A stretch of DNA of 64,000 nt, from the NCBI GenBank assembly GCA_035555435.1, contig DATMGN010000050.1, forward strand, positions 1 to 64,000. Direction: 5' to 3'. The stretch is from 73-13 sp035555435 (GTDB lineage Bacteria > Actinomycetota > Actinomycetes > Actinomycetales > Microbacteriaceae). Position 1 is the stretch's first letter. Each line of letters starts with the position of its first letter. The notes beneath the pieces are model-generated. The model was not told the origin of the DNA. It saw only the letters and a program-made list of their open reading frames with translations, and did not search any database. Shown here one piece after another: positions 28,644 to 37,365 of the stretch. The position numbers and the translations under genes were made by a program.

Positions 28644-30005
28644 CTATTCTCGCACATCCGACTGGATGCTCGGTCCCGCCGCGCCGCGCCGCTTCCAGGC
28701 CCGTGCGACCGACAGCCACAGCGGCGCGATCGTGATCCCTTCCTCCTCCTTGAGCTGGCGGCGCAGACGCATCCGCAGCCGGACGACCATCGCGACGCCG
28801 AGTCCGATGACGGGGAACTGCGCGAGGAACGCGATGCGGAAGGAGTCGATCGAGTAGAGGGCGAGCACGGGATCCACGGCGCTTCGATCACGCAGCACGT
28901 CGAGCAGGACGCCGACGAGGAACATGATGACGAAGCAGGCGAGGAAGCCGCCGACGTTGACGACCCCGTTCGCTGACCCCTGGGACCGAGCCGGGTTGTA
29001 GGTCCGCGCGTAATCGAAGCCGATCATGCTGCCGGGGCCGCCGATCGTCATGCAGGCGACGAGCACGATGAGGAGCCACACCGGCGGCACGCCGGGCCAG
29101 GCGAGCACGGCCACCCAGCAGGCGCAGATCGCGCCGATCGTGGCGAGGGTGATGTTGCTGCGGCGCAGCGGGTAGCGCGCGGACAGGATGCCGAGCAGCG
29201 GCCCGACGATCGCCGAGAGCACGACGGTGCCGACGAAGATCAGCGTGGCGACGGTCGGACTGAGGCCCACGGCGACCGTCAGGTAGGGGAAGCCCCACAG
29301 CAGCAGGAACATCGTGAGGCTCGGCTGGAGCGTGAAGTGCGTCCAGAAGCCCATCTGCGTGCCGGGCCGCCGCAGTGCCTCGAGCAGGTGCGCGAGCGTC
29401 TGGCCGAATCCGAGCCGGTGCGGCTGGAACGGGTTCGGGGGCGTGCCCGCGGTCGCCGTGACGACGAGCACCGCGAGGCCCCCGAGCACCGACAGCGCGG
29501 CGGCGGAGATGAACGCCGGGAGCCAGCCCGCGCCGTGCAGCAGCAGGATGAACGGGAAGGCGGAGAGCACCTGCCCGATCTGCCCGACCTGAGCGAATAT
29601 CTGGGTCATGACGGGCGCGCGGTCGGCTGGGAACCACATGGCGATGAGCCGGATCCCCGCGGTGAACGTCATCGCGTCGCCGGCCCCGACAAGCATCCGC
29701 CCGACGACGGCGAGTCCGAAATCCTCGGTGACCCCGACGACCGTCTGCCCGAGGGCCATGACGGCCGCCCCCATCAGGATCGGGGCTCGCGGGCCGAGCC
29801 GGTCGATCATGATGCCGACGGGGATCTGCAGCGCGGCGTACACGACGATCTGCGCGACCGAGAGAAACGACAGCACGGTCGCCGCGACCTCGAAGCGCTG
29901 CGTCGCCTCGACGGCAGCGACGCCGAGGGAGGAGCGCTGGAGCACCGCCGCGAGGTAGACGAGGCAGGCGGCCGAGAAGACCGCGTAGGGCCTCCAGCGC
30001 CTCAC
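28644..30005 (-). CDS. MFS transporter
   Basis: The 453-residue protein has twelve predicted membrane helices and the MFS loop 2-3 motif (GIMIDRLGPRAPILMG). The sequence LIAMWFPADRAPVMTQIF resembles the GlpT/nitrate-sugar phosphate or ACS-type branch. Substrate is unknown. The GTG start overlaps the PAC2 stop by four bases, so the transporter is translationally coupled to PAC2. The C-terminal tail is long and basic (about 40 residues). The region between it and sigA holds the sigA promoter, so the two genes are separate units. Confidence 0.87.
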   Translation of the reverse strand: MRRWRPYAVFSAACLVYLAAVLQRSSLGVAAVEATQRFEVAATVLSFLSVAQIVVYAALQIPVGIMIDRLGPRAPILMGAAVMALGQTVVGVTEDFGLAVVGRMLVGAGDAMTFTAGIRLIAMWFPADRAPVMTQIFAQVGQIGQVLSAFPFILLLHGAGWLPAFISAAALSVLGGLAVLVVTATAGTPPNPFQPHRLGFGQTLAHLLEALRRPGTQMGFWTHFTLQPSLTMFLLLWGFPYLTVAVGLSPTVATLIFVGTVVLSAIVGPLLGILSARYPLRRSNITLATIGAICACWVAVLAWPGVPPVWLLIVLVACMTIGGPGSMIGFDYARTYNPARSQGSANGVVNVGGFLACFVIMFLVGVLLDVLRDRSAVDPVLALYSIDSFRIAFLAQFPVIGLGVAMVVRLRMRLRRQLKEEEGITIAPLWLSVARAWKRRGAAGPSIQSDVRE

Positions 30006-30928
30006 GTCAGGGTCCCGGAGTCCCCTTCGTCCCGCCGGATGGCGAGGAACTTCTGCAGCTCCTCGGCGATCTCGTCGGCCGTCGGCAGTCCGCCCTCGCT
30101 GTCGGTCAGCGGCGACGGCAGCGGGTTGTCCTCCATGTACGAGTCGTGGCGCTGCTCGAGCGACTCGATGAGCCGCTGGAGCTCGTCGTTGCTCGTGACC
30201 TGCTCCTCGATTCGCCCGATGAGCTCGCGCCCCTCCTCGCGCAGCGCATCGGTCGGGAAGATGAGTCCCGTCGCGGCGGTGATCGACTCGAGCGCCGTCA
30301 CGGCCGCCGTCGGATAGGTCGTGTCGCCCAGATAGTGGGGCACGAGGAGCGCGAACCCGGTGACCGCGTGCCCGGTCTCCTGGAGGCGATACTCCAGCAG
30401 GTGCATCGCGGTCGCGGGCAGCTGCGTCGTCGGGCGCCAGATCGAGAGCGACTCGGTCACCTCGGCGCGGTTGCCGCTCACGGTCGCGCGGATCGCCCGG
30501 GTGTGCGGCACCGGCATCGGGATGGCGTGGACCCAGGTCGTGCGCGCGACACCGAGGCGGTCGATCAGCGCGATGACGGCGGCCGTGAAGCGCTCCCACT
30601 GGAGATCTGGCTCGTATCCCGTGAGCAGCAGGAACGGCTTGTCGAGTTCGTCGCGCATGAGATGGAGGCCGAGCTCGTACGGTCGGAACTCCGTGAGCTG
30701 CGTCTGATCGAACGTCATGATGGGCCGGCGCGATCGGTAGTCGAGCAGCTCGTCGTTGACGAAGTGCACGACCTCCTCGCCCGTGAGCTCGTCGAGCAGG
30801 TGCGAGCTCAGCTGGGTGACGACGCTCCCCGCGTCCGCGAAGCCCGTGAGACCGGCGACCAGGTCGAGCCCGCGCGGGATCGCGTCGAGGTCGCCGACGA
30901 CCTCGTAGAGCGCTTGGGGATCCTGCAC
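30002..30928 (-). CDS. PAC2 family protein
   Basis: The 308-residue soluble protein belongs to the PAC2 (proteasome assembly chaperone 2-like) family common in Actinobacteria. Typical features are an early LVAGLTGFADAGSVVTQL, a DYRSRRPIMTFD segment and GFALLVPHYLGDTTYPTAAV. The acidic C-terminal tail (about 255-308) contains a helical SNDELQRLIESLEQRHDSYM. Bacterial function is not established. A GTG start follows TAGGCT by 6 bases. It is coupled to a downstream MFS transporter and divergent from pepA. Confidence 0.88.
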   Translation of the reverse strand: MQDPQALYEVVGDLDAIPRGLDLVAGLTGFADAGSVVTQLSSHLLDELTGEEVVHFVNDELLDYRSRRPIMTFDQTQLTEFRPYELGLHLMRDELDKPFLLLTGYEPDLQWERFTAAVIALIDRLGVARTTWVHAIPMPVPHTRAIRATVSGNRAEVTESLSIWRPTTQLPATAMHLLEYRLQETGHAVTGFALLVPHYLGDTTYPTAAVTALESITAATGLIFPTDALREEGRELIGRIEEQVTSNDELQRLIESLEQRHDSYMEDNPLPSPLTDSEGGLPTADEIAEELQKFLAIRRDEGDSGTLT

Positions 30929-30934
30929 CGTTTC

Positions 30935-30940
30935 AGCCTA
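30935..30940 (-). promoter_or_regulatory. -10-like TAGGCT, leaderless-type, for PAC2
   Basis: TAGGCT on the minus strand ends 6 bases before the GTG at 30928. Confidence 0.45.
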
Positions 30941-31009
30941 CGCGGGCGCCAGTGCCCCCACGCCGCCGGGCGCACGCTGTGGGCGAACACCCGCTCCTGA
31001 CGGCGCTCC

Positions 31010-31015
31010 TAGGAT
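31010..31015 (+). promoter_or_regulatory. -10-like TAGGAT, leaderless-type, for pepA
   Basis: TAGGAT ends 6 bases before the pepA GTG at 31022. Confidence 0.45.
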
Positions 31016-31021
31016 TGAGGG

Positions 31022-32533
31022 GTGACACTCCCGGCCCTCTCGATCCGTCCCGCAGCCCCCGCCGAGATCGAGGGCGACGTGCTCGTCCTCGCCCTCGAGA
31101 AGGGCGCGGACGGGCCCCGGGTGCTCGCGAGCGGCGCGCTCGCGGAGCTCGGCGAGGTCGCCGCGGCGCTCGGCGCGACGGGTGCCGTCGACGAGATCAC
31201 GCGGCTCGTCGCGCCGTCCGGCGTCGCGGCCACGACGGTCGCGCTGATCGGCGTCGGAGCCGACGAACGCGATGCGAACGCGCTTCGTCGCGCCGCGGGG
31301 GCCGCCACCCGCCAGCTCCGGGGGAACGCGGTGATCGTGCTCGGGCTGCCGTTCGACGGCGACGAGCAGGCCGGCGCGCTGCTCGAGGGCGCCGCGCTCG
31401 GCGCCTACGCGTTCGACGGCTACCGTTCCAAGCCCGAGCCGAAGTCGGCGCCGCCCGCCTCGATCGTGCTCGCGGGTGTCGTGTCGAGCCCCGGCACCGT
31501 CGTGGATGCCGCGCGCGCGACCGCGGGCAGCGTCCACCTCGTGCGCGACCTCGTAAACACGCCCGCGAACGACCTGACGCCCGAGGTGCTCGCGGAGCGC
31601 GCGCTGCGCGAGGTCGAAACGCTCGCCGCAGGGGCGGTGCCGATCACGGCGCGCGCGCTCGCGCCCGAAGAGCTCGCCGCCGAGGGCTACACCGGCATCC
31701 TCGCGGTCGGACAGGGCTCGATCCACCCGCCGCGACTCGTCGTCCTCGAGTACCGACCGGCCGGGGCGACGCAGCACATCGCGTTCGTCGGCAAGGGCAT
31801 CACCTTCGATACCGGCGGGCTCTCGCTCAAGCCCGCCGGCTCGATGGTCGGCATGAAGTACGACATGACGGGCGCCGCGACGGTGCTCGGCGCCGTCCTC
31901 GCCGCCGCCCGCCTCGGCGTCGGGACCGCCATCACCGGCTACCTGTGCATCGCCGAGAACATGATCGGCAGCAACGCGACGCGCCCGAACGACGTCATCA
32001 CGATCAAGGGCGGTACGACCGTCGAGGTGCTCAACACCGACGCCGAGGGCCGCCTCGTCCTCGCGGACGGCCTCGTCGCCGCGAGCGAGTTGCGGCCGGA
32101 CGCCATCATCGATGTCGCGACGCTGACGGGGGCCGCGCGCAACGCGTTCGGCTTCCGCACCGTGCCCGTCATGGGCGACGCCGAACTGACCGAGCGCGTC
32201 GTCGCGTCGGCAGCGCGCGTCGGCGAGGACTTCTGGCGGGTGCCGCTCGGCCCCGAGTGGCGGCCGCAGCTCAAGTCCGACGTCGCCGACCTCGCCAACG
32301 TCAAGATGGGCTCCGCGGTCGGCGGCATGTTCATCGCGGGCGCCTTCCTCCAGGACTTCGTCGGCAAGGTCTCCGCCGACGACGATGCGCCCCGCATCCC
32401 CTGGACGCACCTCGACATCGCGGGTCCCGCCAACAACGAGGGCGGCGCCTACGGCTACACGAGCGCCGGAACCACCGGCGTCGCCGTGCGCGCGCTCGTC
32501 GCGCTCGCCGCAGACCTCGCGTCAGGCGAGTAG
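31022..32533 (+). CDS. pepA: Leucyl aminopeptidase (M17)
   Basis: The 503-residue enzyme removes N-terminal amino acids from peptides using two metal ions. The M17 catalytic domain shows GKGITFDTGGLSLKP (Lys and Asp ligands), MKYDMTGAA, the hallmark NTDAEGRL and the late LDIAGPA. The N-terminal regulatory domain spans about residues 1-165. Length is typical. It starts with GTG after a TAGGAT hexamer and lies 54 bases upstream of lpdA, a common actinobacterial order (pepA-lpdA-sucB). Confidence 0.95.
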   Translation: MTLPALSIRPAAPAEIEGDVLVLALEKGADGPRVLASGALAELGEVAAALGATGAVDEITRLVAPSGVAATTVALIGVGADERDANALRRAAGAATRQLRGNAVIVLGLPFDGDEQAGALLEGAALGAYAFDGYRSKPEPKSAPPASIVLAGVVSSPGTVVDAARATAGSVHLVRDLVNTPANDLTPEVLAERALREVETLAAGAVPITARALAPEELAAEGYTGILAVGQGSIHPPRLVVLEYRPAGATQHIAFVGKGITFDTGGLSLKPAGSMVGMKYDMTGAATVLGAVLAAARLGVGTAITGYLCIAENMIGSNATRPNDVITIKGGTTVEVLNTDAEGRLVLADGLVAASELRPDAIIDVATLTGAARNAFGFRTVPVMGDAELTERVVASAARVGEDFWRVPLGPEWRPQLKSDVADLANVKMGSAVGGMFIAGAFLQDFVGKVSADDDAPRIPWTHLDIAGPANNEGGAYGYTSAGTTGVAVRALVALAADLASGE

Positions 32534-32587
32534 GGTTGTTCGGGGCAAACGCCGTACCGCTTCACGAGAGTTAAGGAACATCGAACA

Positions 32588-33961
32588 GTGGCTGAGCAGA
32601 CCTTCGACCTCGTAGTCCTCGGCGGTGGCAGCGGCGGATACGCTGCGGCGCTGCGTGCGAGCGAACTCGGAATGAGCGTCGCACTCATCGAGAAGGACAA
32701 GGTCGGCGGCACGTGCCTCCACGTCGGCTGCATCCCGACGAAGGCGCTGCTGCACGCCGCCGAGGTCGCCGACTCGACCCGCGACGCCGCCAAGTTCGGT
32801 GTCACGGCGGACTTCCAGGGCGTCGACGTGCCGGGCGTGCTCGCCTACAAGGACGAGGTCATCCAGTCCAAGTGGAAGGGCCTGCAGGGCCTCATCAAGG
32901 CGCGCGGCATCACGACCATCGCGGGCGAGGGCAAGCTCGTCGCGCCGCTGACCGTGCAGGTCGGCGAGGACACCTACACGGGCAAGAACGTCGTGCTCGC
33001 GACCGGCTCATACACGCGCACGATCCCCGGGCTCGAGCTCGGCGGACGGATCATCGGCTCCGAGCAGGCGCTGCAGCTCGACTTCGTGCCGAAGAAGGCG
33101 ATCGTCCTCGGCGGCGGCGTCATCGGCGTCGAGTTCTCCTCCGTGTGGAAGTCGTGGGGCGCCGACGTCACGATCATCGAGGCGCTCCCCCACCTCGTCC
33201 CCAACGAGGACGAGGCGATCTCCAAGCAGTTCGAGCGCGCGTTCCGCAAGCGCGGCATCGACTTCAAGGTCGGCGTCCGCTTCCAGTCGGCGACGCAGGA
33301 CGACAACGGCGTGACGGTGACGCTGGAGAACGGCGAGACGCTGCAGGGCGACGTCCTGCTCGTCGCCGTCGGCCGGGGACCCGCGACCGCGGGCCTCGGC
33401 TTCGAGGAGGCGGGCGTCAAGATCGACCGCGGCTTCGTCATCACCGACGAGCGCCTCGCGACCGGCGTGCCGGGCCTCTTCGCCGTCGGTGACATCGTCC
33501 CCGGCCTCCAGCTCGCGCACCGCGGATTCCAGCAGGGCATCTTCGTCGCCGAGGAGATCGCCGGGCTCGCGCCGATCGTCGTCAGCGACGTCAATATCCC
33601 CAAGGTCACGTACAGCGACCCCGAGGTCGCGTCGATCGGGCTCACCGAGGCGAAGGCCGTCGAGTCGCACGGCGCCGACGCCGTGACGACCTACGACTAC
33701 AACCTCGCGGGCAACGGCAAGAGCCACATCCTGCACACCGCGGGCTCGATCAAGGTCGTGCGGCTCAAGGACGGCCCCGTGTTGGGCATCCACATGATCG
33801 GCGCGCGCGTCGGCGAGCTGATCGGCGAAGCGCAGCTCGTCGTCAACTGGGAGGCCTACCCGGAGGACATCGCGCCGCTCATCCACGCGCACCCGACCCA
33901 GAACGAAGCCCTCGGCGAGGCGTTCCTCGCGCTCGCGGGCAAGCCCCTGCACGCGATCTGA
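32588..33961 (+). CDS. lpdA: Dihydrolipoyl dehydrogenase
   Basis: The 457-residue flavoenzyme (E3) reoxidises dihydrolipoyl groups of the 2-oxo acid dehydrogenase complexes with NAD+. The FAD motif VLGGGSGGYAAAL is at the N-terminus, the redox disulfide in GGTCLHVGCIPTKALLH (near residue 45), the NAD motif in VLGGGVIGVEFSSVW, and the active-site His-Glu pair in HAHPTQNEALGEAF. The GTG start has a TAAGGA about 9 bases upstream. sucB follows 28 bases later, so the E3 and E2 subunits are coexpressed. Confidence 0.95.
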   Translation: MAEQTFDLVVLGGGSGGYAAALRASELGMSVALIEKDKVGGTCLHVGCIPTKALLHAAEVADSTRDAAKFGVTADFQGVDVPGVLAYKDEVIQSKWKGLQGLIKARGITTIAGEGKLVAPLTVQVGEDTYTGKNVVLATGSYTRTIPGLELGGRIIGSEQALQLDFVPKKAIVLGGGVIGVEFSSVWKSWGADVTIIEALPHLVPNEDEAISKQFERAFRKRGIDFKVGVRFQSATQDDNGVTVTLENGETLQGDVLLVAVGRGPATAGLGFEEAGVKIDRGFVITDERLATGVPGLFAVGDIVPGLQLAHRGFQQGIFVAEEIAGLAPIVVSDVNIPKVTYSDPEVASIGLTEAKAVESHGADAVTTYDYNLAGNGKSHILHTAGSIKVVRLKDGPVLGIHMIGARVGELIGEAQLVVNWEAYPEDIAPLIHAHPTQNEALGEAFLALAGKPLHAI

Positions 33962-33989
33962 ACTTCCCCTCGATAAGGAGCACAGCACC

Positions 33990-35372
33990 ATGAGCGACGT
34001 CGTCCTCCCGGCCCTCGGCGAGAGCGTCACGGAAGGCACCATCACGCGATGGCTCAAGCAGGTCGGCGACAACGTGGCCGTCGACGAGCCGCTGGTGGAG
34101 ATCTCGACGGACAAGGTCGACACCGAGATCCCGTCGCCGTTCGGCGGCGTGCTGCAGGAGATCCTCGTCGCGGAGGACGAGACGGCCGAGGTCGGCGCGG
34201 TGCTTGCCCGCATCGGGGACGCCGGCGAGGCCCCGACGGAGGCACCGGCTGCCCCGGCCGCCGAGCCCGAGCCGGCCGCGGCCCCTGAGCCCGAGGCCGC
34301 TCCTGCCCCCGCGGCCGCTCCTGCGCCCGAGGCGCCCGCGGCGTCGGCACCTCCGGCACCCGAGGCCCCGGCAGCGCCTCCGGCGCCCGCGGCCCCGGCA
34401 GCGCCCGCTGCGGCACCTGCTGCGCCGGCACCTGCGGAGGCTCCGGCGGTAGCGTCCGCGGCGGAGAGCAGCGAGACGGTCGGCTACCTCACCCCAATCG
34501 TCCGCAAGCTCGCGAACGACCTCGGCGTCTCGCTCGATGCCGTCAAGGGCACCGGCGTCGGCGGCCGCATCACGAAGGACGACGTCCTCGCCGCCGCCGG
34601 TACTGGCGCGGCGCCGGCAGCCGCAGCGCCGAGCGCCCCCGCCGCCGCCGTTTCGGCGCTGCGGGGCACGAGCGTGCCCATGTCGCGCCTGCGCAAGGTC
34701 GTCGCGGAGCGCGCGGTGCTGTCGATGAACTCGACCGCCCAGCTCACCTCGGTCGTCGAGGTCGACGTCACCGCGGTCGCGCAGTACCGCGACCACGTGA
34801 AGGCCGACTTCCTCGCGAAGACCGGGCAGAAGCTGTCGTTCCTGCCGTTCTTCGCCGTCGCGGCGACGGAGGCGCTCGCCGCCTACCCGATCATCAACGC
34901 GACCGTAGACGGCGACAACATCGTCTATCCGCCGTCGGAGAACGTCTCGATCGCGGTCGACACCGACCGCGGCCTGCTGACCCCGGTCGTGCGCGACGCA
35001 CTCGGCAAGACGGTGGCGCAGTGGGCCGCCGAGATCGCCGACCTCGCGGACCGGACGCGCAACAACCAGCTCAAGCCCGACGAGCTCGCCGGCGGTACGT
35101 TCACGCTGACGAACACGGGCTCACGCGGTGCGCTCTTCGACACGCCCGTCGTGTTCCTCCCCCAGTCCGCGATCCTCGGCACGGGCATCGTGACCAAGCG
35201 CCCGGCGGTCGTGACGGTCGACGGCAGCGAGGCGATCGCGGTGCGCTCGTTCGTCTACCTGGCGCTGTCCTACGATCACCGGATCATCGACGGGGCCGAC
35301 GCGGCTCGCTACCTGACGGCGGTCAAGGAGCGCCTCGAGGCAGGCGACTTCGCCGGCAACCTGGGGCTGTGA
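33990..35372 (+). CDS. sucB: 2-oxo acid dehydrogenase E2 (dihydrolipoyl succinyltransferase type)
   Basis: The 460-residue acyltransferase has one lipoyl domain (lipoylated Lys in VEISTDKVDTEIPSP, about residue 42), then an 80-residue Ala-Pro-Glu hinge, a peripheral subunit-binding domain (YLTPIVRKLANDLGVSLDAV) and a catalytic domain ending in SYDHRIIDGADAARYL. The PSSENVSIAVDTDRGLLTPV core supports an oxoglutarate-type E2, although a pyruvate E2 role cannot be excluded in Actinobacteria. It follows lpdA and converges with the pseudokinase-like gene, 9 bases apart. Confidence 0.9.
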   Translation: MSDVVLPALGESVTEGTITRWLKQVGDNVAVDEPLVEISTDKVDTEIPSPFGGVLQEILVAEDETAEVGAVLARIGDAGEAPTEAPAAPAAEPEPAAAPEPEAAPAPAAAPAPEAPAASAPPAPEAPAAPPAPAAPAAPAAAPAAPAPAEAPAVASAAESSETVGYLTPIVRKLANDLGVSLDAVKGTGVGGRITKDDVLAAAGTGAAPAAAAPSAPAAAVSALRGTSVPMSRLRKVVAERAVLSMNSTAQLTSVVEVDVTAVAQYRDHVKADFLAKTGQKLSFLPFFAVAATEALAAYPIINATVDGDNIVYPPSENVSIAVDTDRGLLTPVVRDALGKTVAQWAAEIADLADRTRNNQLKPDELAGGTFTLTNTGSRGALFDTPVVFLPQSAILGTGIVTKRPAVVTVDGSEAIAVRSFVYLALSYDHRIIDGADAARYLTAVKERLEAGDFAGNLGL

Positions 35373-35381
35373 GCCGCAGGA

Positions 35382-36419
35382 TCATCCGCCGGGGCTGAGC
35401 ATCTCGCGCAGGCGCCAGCCGGACTCGGTGCGCTCCAGGAGCACGTCCTCGCTGCCGGTCGCGGTCGTCACCCGGATGAGGACCACGTCACCGTAGTCGT
35501 CGACGACGAGCGCGTCGTCGACGTCGGAGCGCAGGCCGCGCACCGCGTCGAGCGGATCGTCATGCAGCTGCGGCAGCATGGGCGCGACCGACGAGGCGGG
35601 TGAGATCGTCGGGGCGATGCGCAGCGGGTCGGTCGGTGCATCGGCGCCGGGAGTCGCCGCCTCGGCCGGGATGAGCACCACGGCGGCGACGAGCCCGAAG
35701 ACTGCCAGGACCCCGGGCACCCAGAACCTGGCCCGTACGGATCGCAGTCCCCGGAACGCGAGCCACACCGGGCGTGCTCGGAGGCCGCGCCATCGTGCGA
35801 CCCAGGCTCGTCCGAGCTGCGTCGCCGGCGGTATCGGTCCCGGTGCTGCGGGCGCCGGTCCTGCGCCGGGGCGACGACCGCCGAGCCGAACCGGCGTCGG
35901 CTCCGCCGTCGCGAGCAGCCGCTCTGCGAACGCGAGCAGCCCGCCCGCGGAGGGCGCAGGCTCGAGCTCGGCGAGCAGCTCGTCGCGCGAATCCGCGGCA
36001 TCCGTCACCGCCGCAAGTACCTCGCGCGCGAGCACACCGTAGGCGGCGAGATCAACGGCGGCGTCGAGCCCGGCCTGCTCCGCCCCCAGCCGAGCCGCCT
36101 CGAACCCGTGCAGGATGGGAGTACCGCGTTCGTCGAACGCGACGACCGAGACCGCGATGCCGCCGTGCACGACCCCGGCCCTTCCGAGCGACACGACGCA
36201 CTCCGCGAGCGGCACGAGCACCGTGACCGCTTCGCCGAGCTCCAGGCCACGCGCGAGCAGGTCGGCGAGCGCGACCCCGCCCGGCTCGAACGCGACGCGC
36301 ACCATGCCGTCCGGCGCGCTCTCCAGATCCATCAGCCGCGCGACGTGCGGCCCGCGCGCTCGCCACAGCGCGTTCGCGAACCGCATTGCCGTCGCGGGCG
36401 CGACCTCGATCACCTGCAT
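35382..36419 (-). CDS. Membrane protein with degenerate protein-kinase fold
   Basis: The 345-residue protein reads as a shortened Ser/Thr kinase fold without its catalytic residues: VVHGGIAVSVVAFDERG (85-87 HGG where HRD is expected), PILHGFEAARLG (104-106 HGF where DFG is expected) and VDLAAYGVLAREVL (like the DVYALGVLLWEML segment). No glycine loop or VAIK-type lysine is obvious. A Pro/Ala-rich linker, one transmembrane helix (about 233-250) and an extracytoplasmic C-terminal domain of about 95 residues follow. The ATG at 36419 is the best start; ATG at 36470 would add 17 residues. The kinase relationship is inferred from pattern only, and the function is unknown. Confidence 0.65.
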   Translation of the reverse strand: MQVIEVAPATAMRFANALWRARGPHVARLMDLESAPDGMVRVAFEPGGVALADLLARGLELGEAVTVLVPLAECVVSLGRAGVVHGGIAVSVVAFDERGTPILHGFEAARLGAEQAGLDAAVDLAAYGVLAREVLAAVTDAADSRDELLAELEPAPSAGGLLAFAERLLATAEPTPVRLGGRRPGAGPAPAAPGPIPPATQLGRAWVARWRGLRARPVWLAFRGLRSVRARFWVPGVLAVFGLVAAVVLIPAEAATPGADAPTDPLRIAPTISPASSVAPMLPQLHDDPLDAVRGLRSDVDDALVVDDYGDVVLIRVTTATGSEDVLLERTESGWRLREMLSPGG

Positions 36420-36535
36420 CCACCCAACCTGCCGCCCAGCGACGATCGGTCCCCCGACATTCAGCGCCATTGGGGATGATCGACGCAGCGCGTCCCCTGT
36501 GGAAATGCCCGCACGGCGAGTGCCCACCGGGCTCG

Positions 36536-36541
36536 TAGAAT
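36536..36541 (+). promoter_or_regulatory. -10-like TAGAAT, leaderless-type, for DUF4191
   Basis: TAGAAT ends 7 bases before the ATG at 36549, the closest match to the TATAAT consensus in this set. Confidence 0.5.
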
Positions 36542-36548
36542 GGTGCCC

Positions 36549-37259
36549 ATGGCTCGCACGAAGACCCCGAAGGGCCCCAAGGAGCCCGGTCGCCTCTCGC
36601 AGATGTGGACGGTCCTCAAGATGACCGTCCGCGAGGACCCGACCTCGCTGTGGATCTTCATCGCCGTCGGCCTCGCACCCGTGCTGCTGGCCGTCCTGGT
36701 CAGCGTGCTGCTCTTCCGGGACAACATCCTCGGCCTCGTGCTCGTCATCATCTCGGGCGTGCTGCTCGGCCTGCTGCTCTTCCTCATCGCGCTCGGGCGA
36801 CGCGCCGAGCGCGCCGCCTACACGCGCATCGCCGGCCAGGCCGGCGCCGTGAGCGCCGTCATCGAGAACTCGCTGCGCGGCGGCTGGACGGGCGACGCCA
36901 TGCCGGTCGGCATCAACCCCAAGACGCAGGACGCCGTCTACCGCGTCATCGGCAAGGGCGGTGTCGCGCTCATCGCCGAAGGCCCCTCGAGCCGCACCCA
37001 GCGCCTCGTCGACGAGCAGCGACGCATCATCCAGCGCACAGTGCCGAACGTCACGATCCACGTCATGCGCGTCGGCCCGGACGCCGATGCCGTCGCGCTG
37101 CACCGCGTCCCGGCGACCCTCCGCAAGTACAAGAACGTGCTGCGCCGCGGCGAGGTGCGCACCATCGTCAGTCGGCTCAACTCGCTGCAGCGCGACAAAG
37201 CGCTGCCGATCCCCAAGGGCATGGACCCCGCGCGCGTGCGCGCGCCGCGACCCCGCTGA
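36549..37259 (+). CDS. DUF4191 membrane protein
   Basis: The 236-residue protein starts with a basic segment (MARTKTPKGPKEPGRLSQMW), has two adjacent membrane helices (about 36-56 and 60-82) and a C-terminal cytoplasmic domain with conserved VYRVIGKGGVALIAEGPSSR. This is DUF4191, an actinobacterial family that almost always precedes glnA, as here. Function is unknown. A second, longer start at 36540 is possible, but the ATG at 36549 matches the family N-terminus and the TAGAAT spacing. Confidence 0.88.
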   Translation: MARTKTPKGPKEPGRLSQMWTVLKMTVREDPTSLWIFIAVGLAPVLLAVLVSVLLFRDNILGLVLVIISGVLLGLLLFLIALGRRAERAAYTRIAGQAGAVSAVIENSLRGGWTGDAMPVGINPKTQDAVYRVIGKGGVALIAEGPSSRTQRLVDEQRRIIQRTVPNVTIHVMRVGPDADAVALHRVPATLRKYKNVLRRGEVRTIVSRLNSLQRDKALPIPKGMDPARVRAPRPR

Positions 37260-37284
37260 GCCGCGCCGCCTCCACGACCCGCGT

Positions 37285-37300
37285 GTAACACCGCCGAAAC
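37285..37300 (+). promoter_or_regulatory. GlnR-like half site upstream of glnA
   Basis: GTAAC at 37285-37289 and GAAAC at 37296-37300 are separated by exactly 6 bases, matching the GTNAC-n6-GNAAC pair of actinobacterial GlnR boxes. The expected second pair 6 bases further on is not clearly present, so the site may be partial. It lies just upstream of a TACGCT -10-like hexamer (37311-37316). Confidence 0.45.
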
Positions 37301-37310
37301 ACCGGCCCAA

Positions 37311-37316
37311 TACGCT
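37311..37316 (+). promoter_or_regulatory. Candidate glnA -10 (TACGCT)
   Basis: TACGCT fits TANNNT and would give a leader of about 40 bases before the glnA ATG. The GlnR-like site sits 10 bases upstream, over the -35 region, a plausible place for activation. Confidence 0.35.
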
Positions 37317-37365
37317 CGTGTCGGCTGATACCTCAGTCGCCCCACGCATCGATGGAGTCCCAGCA

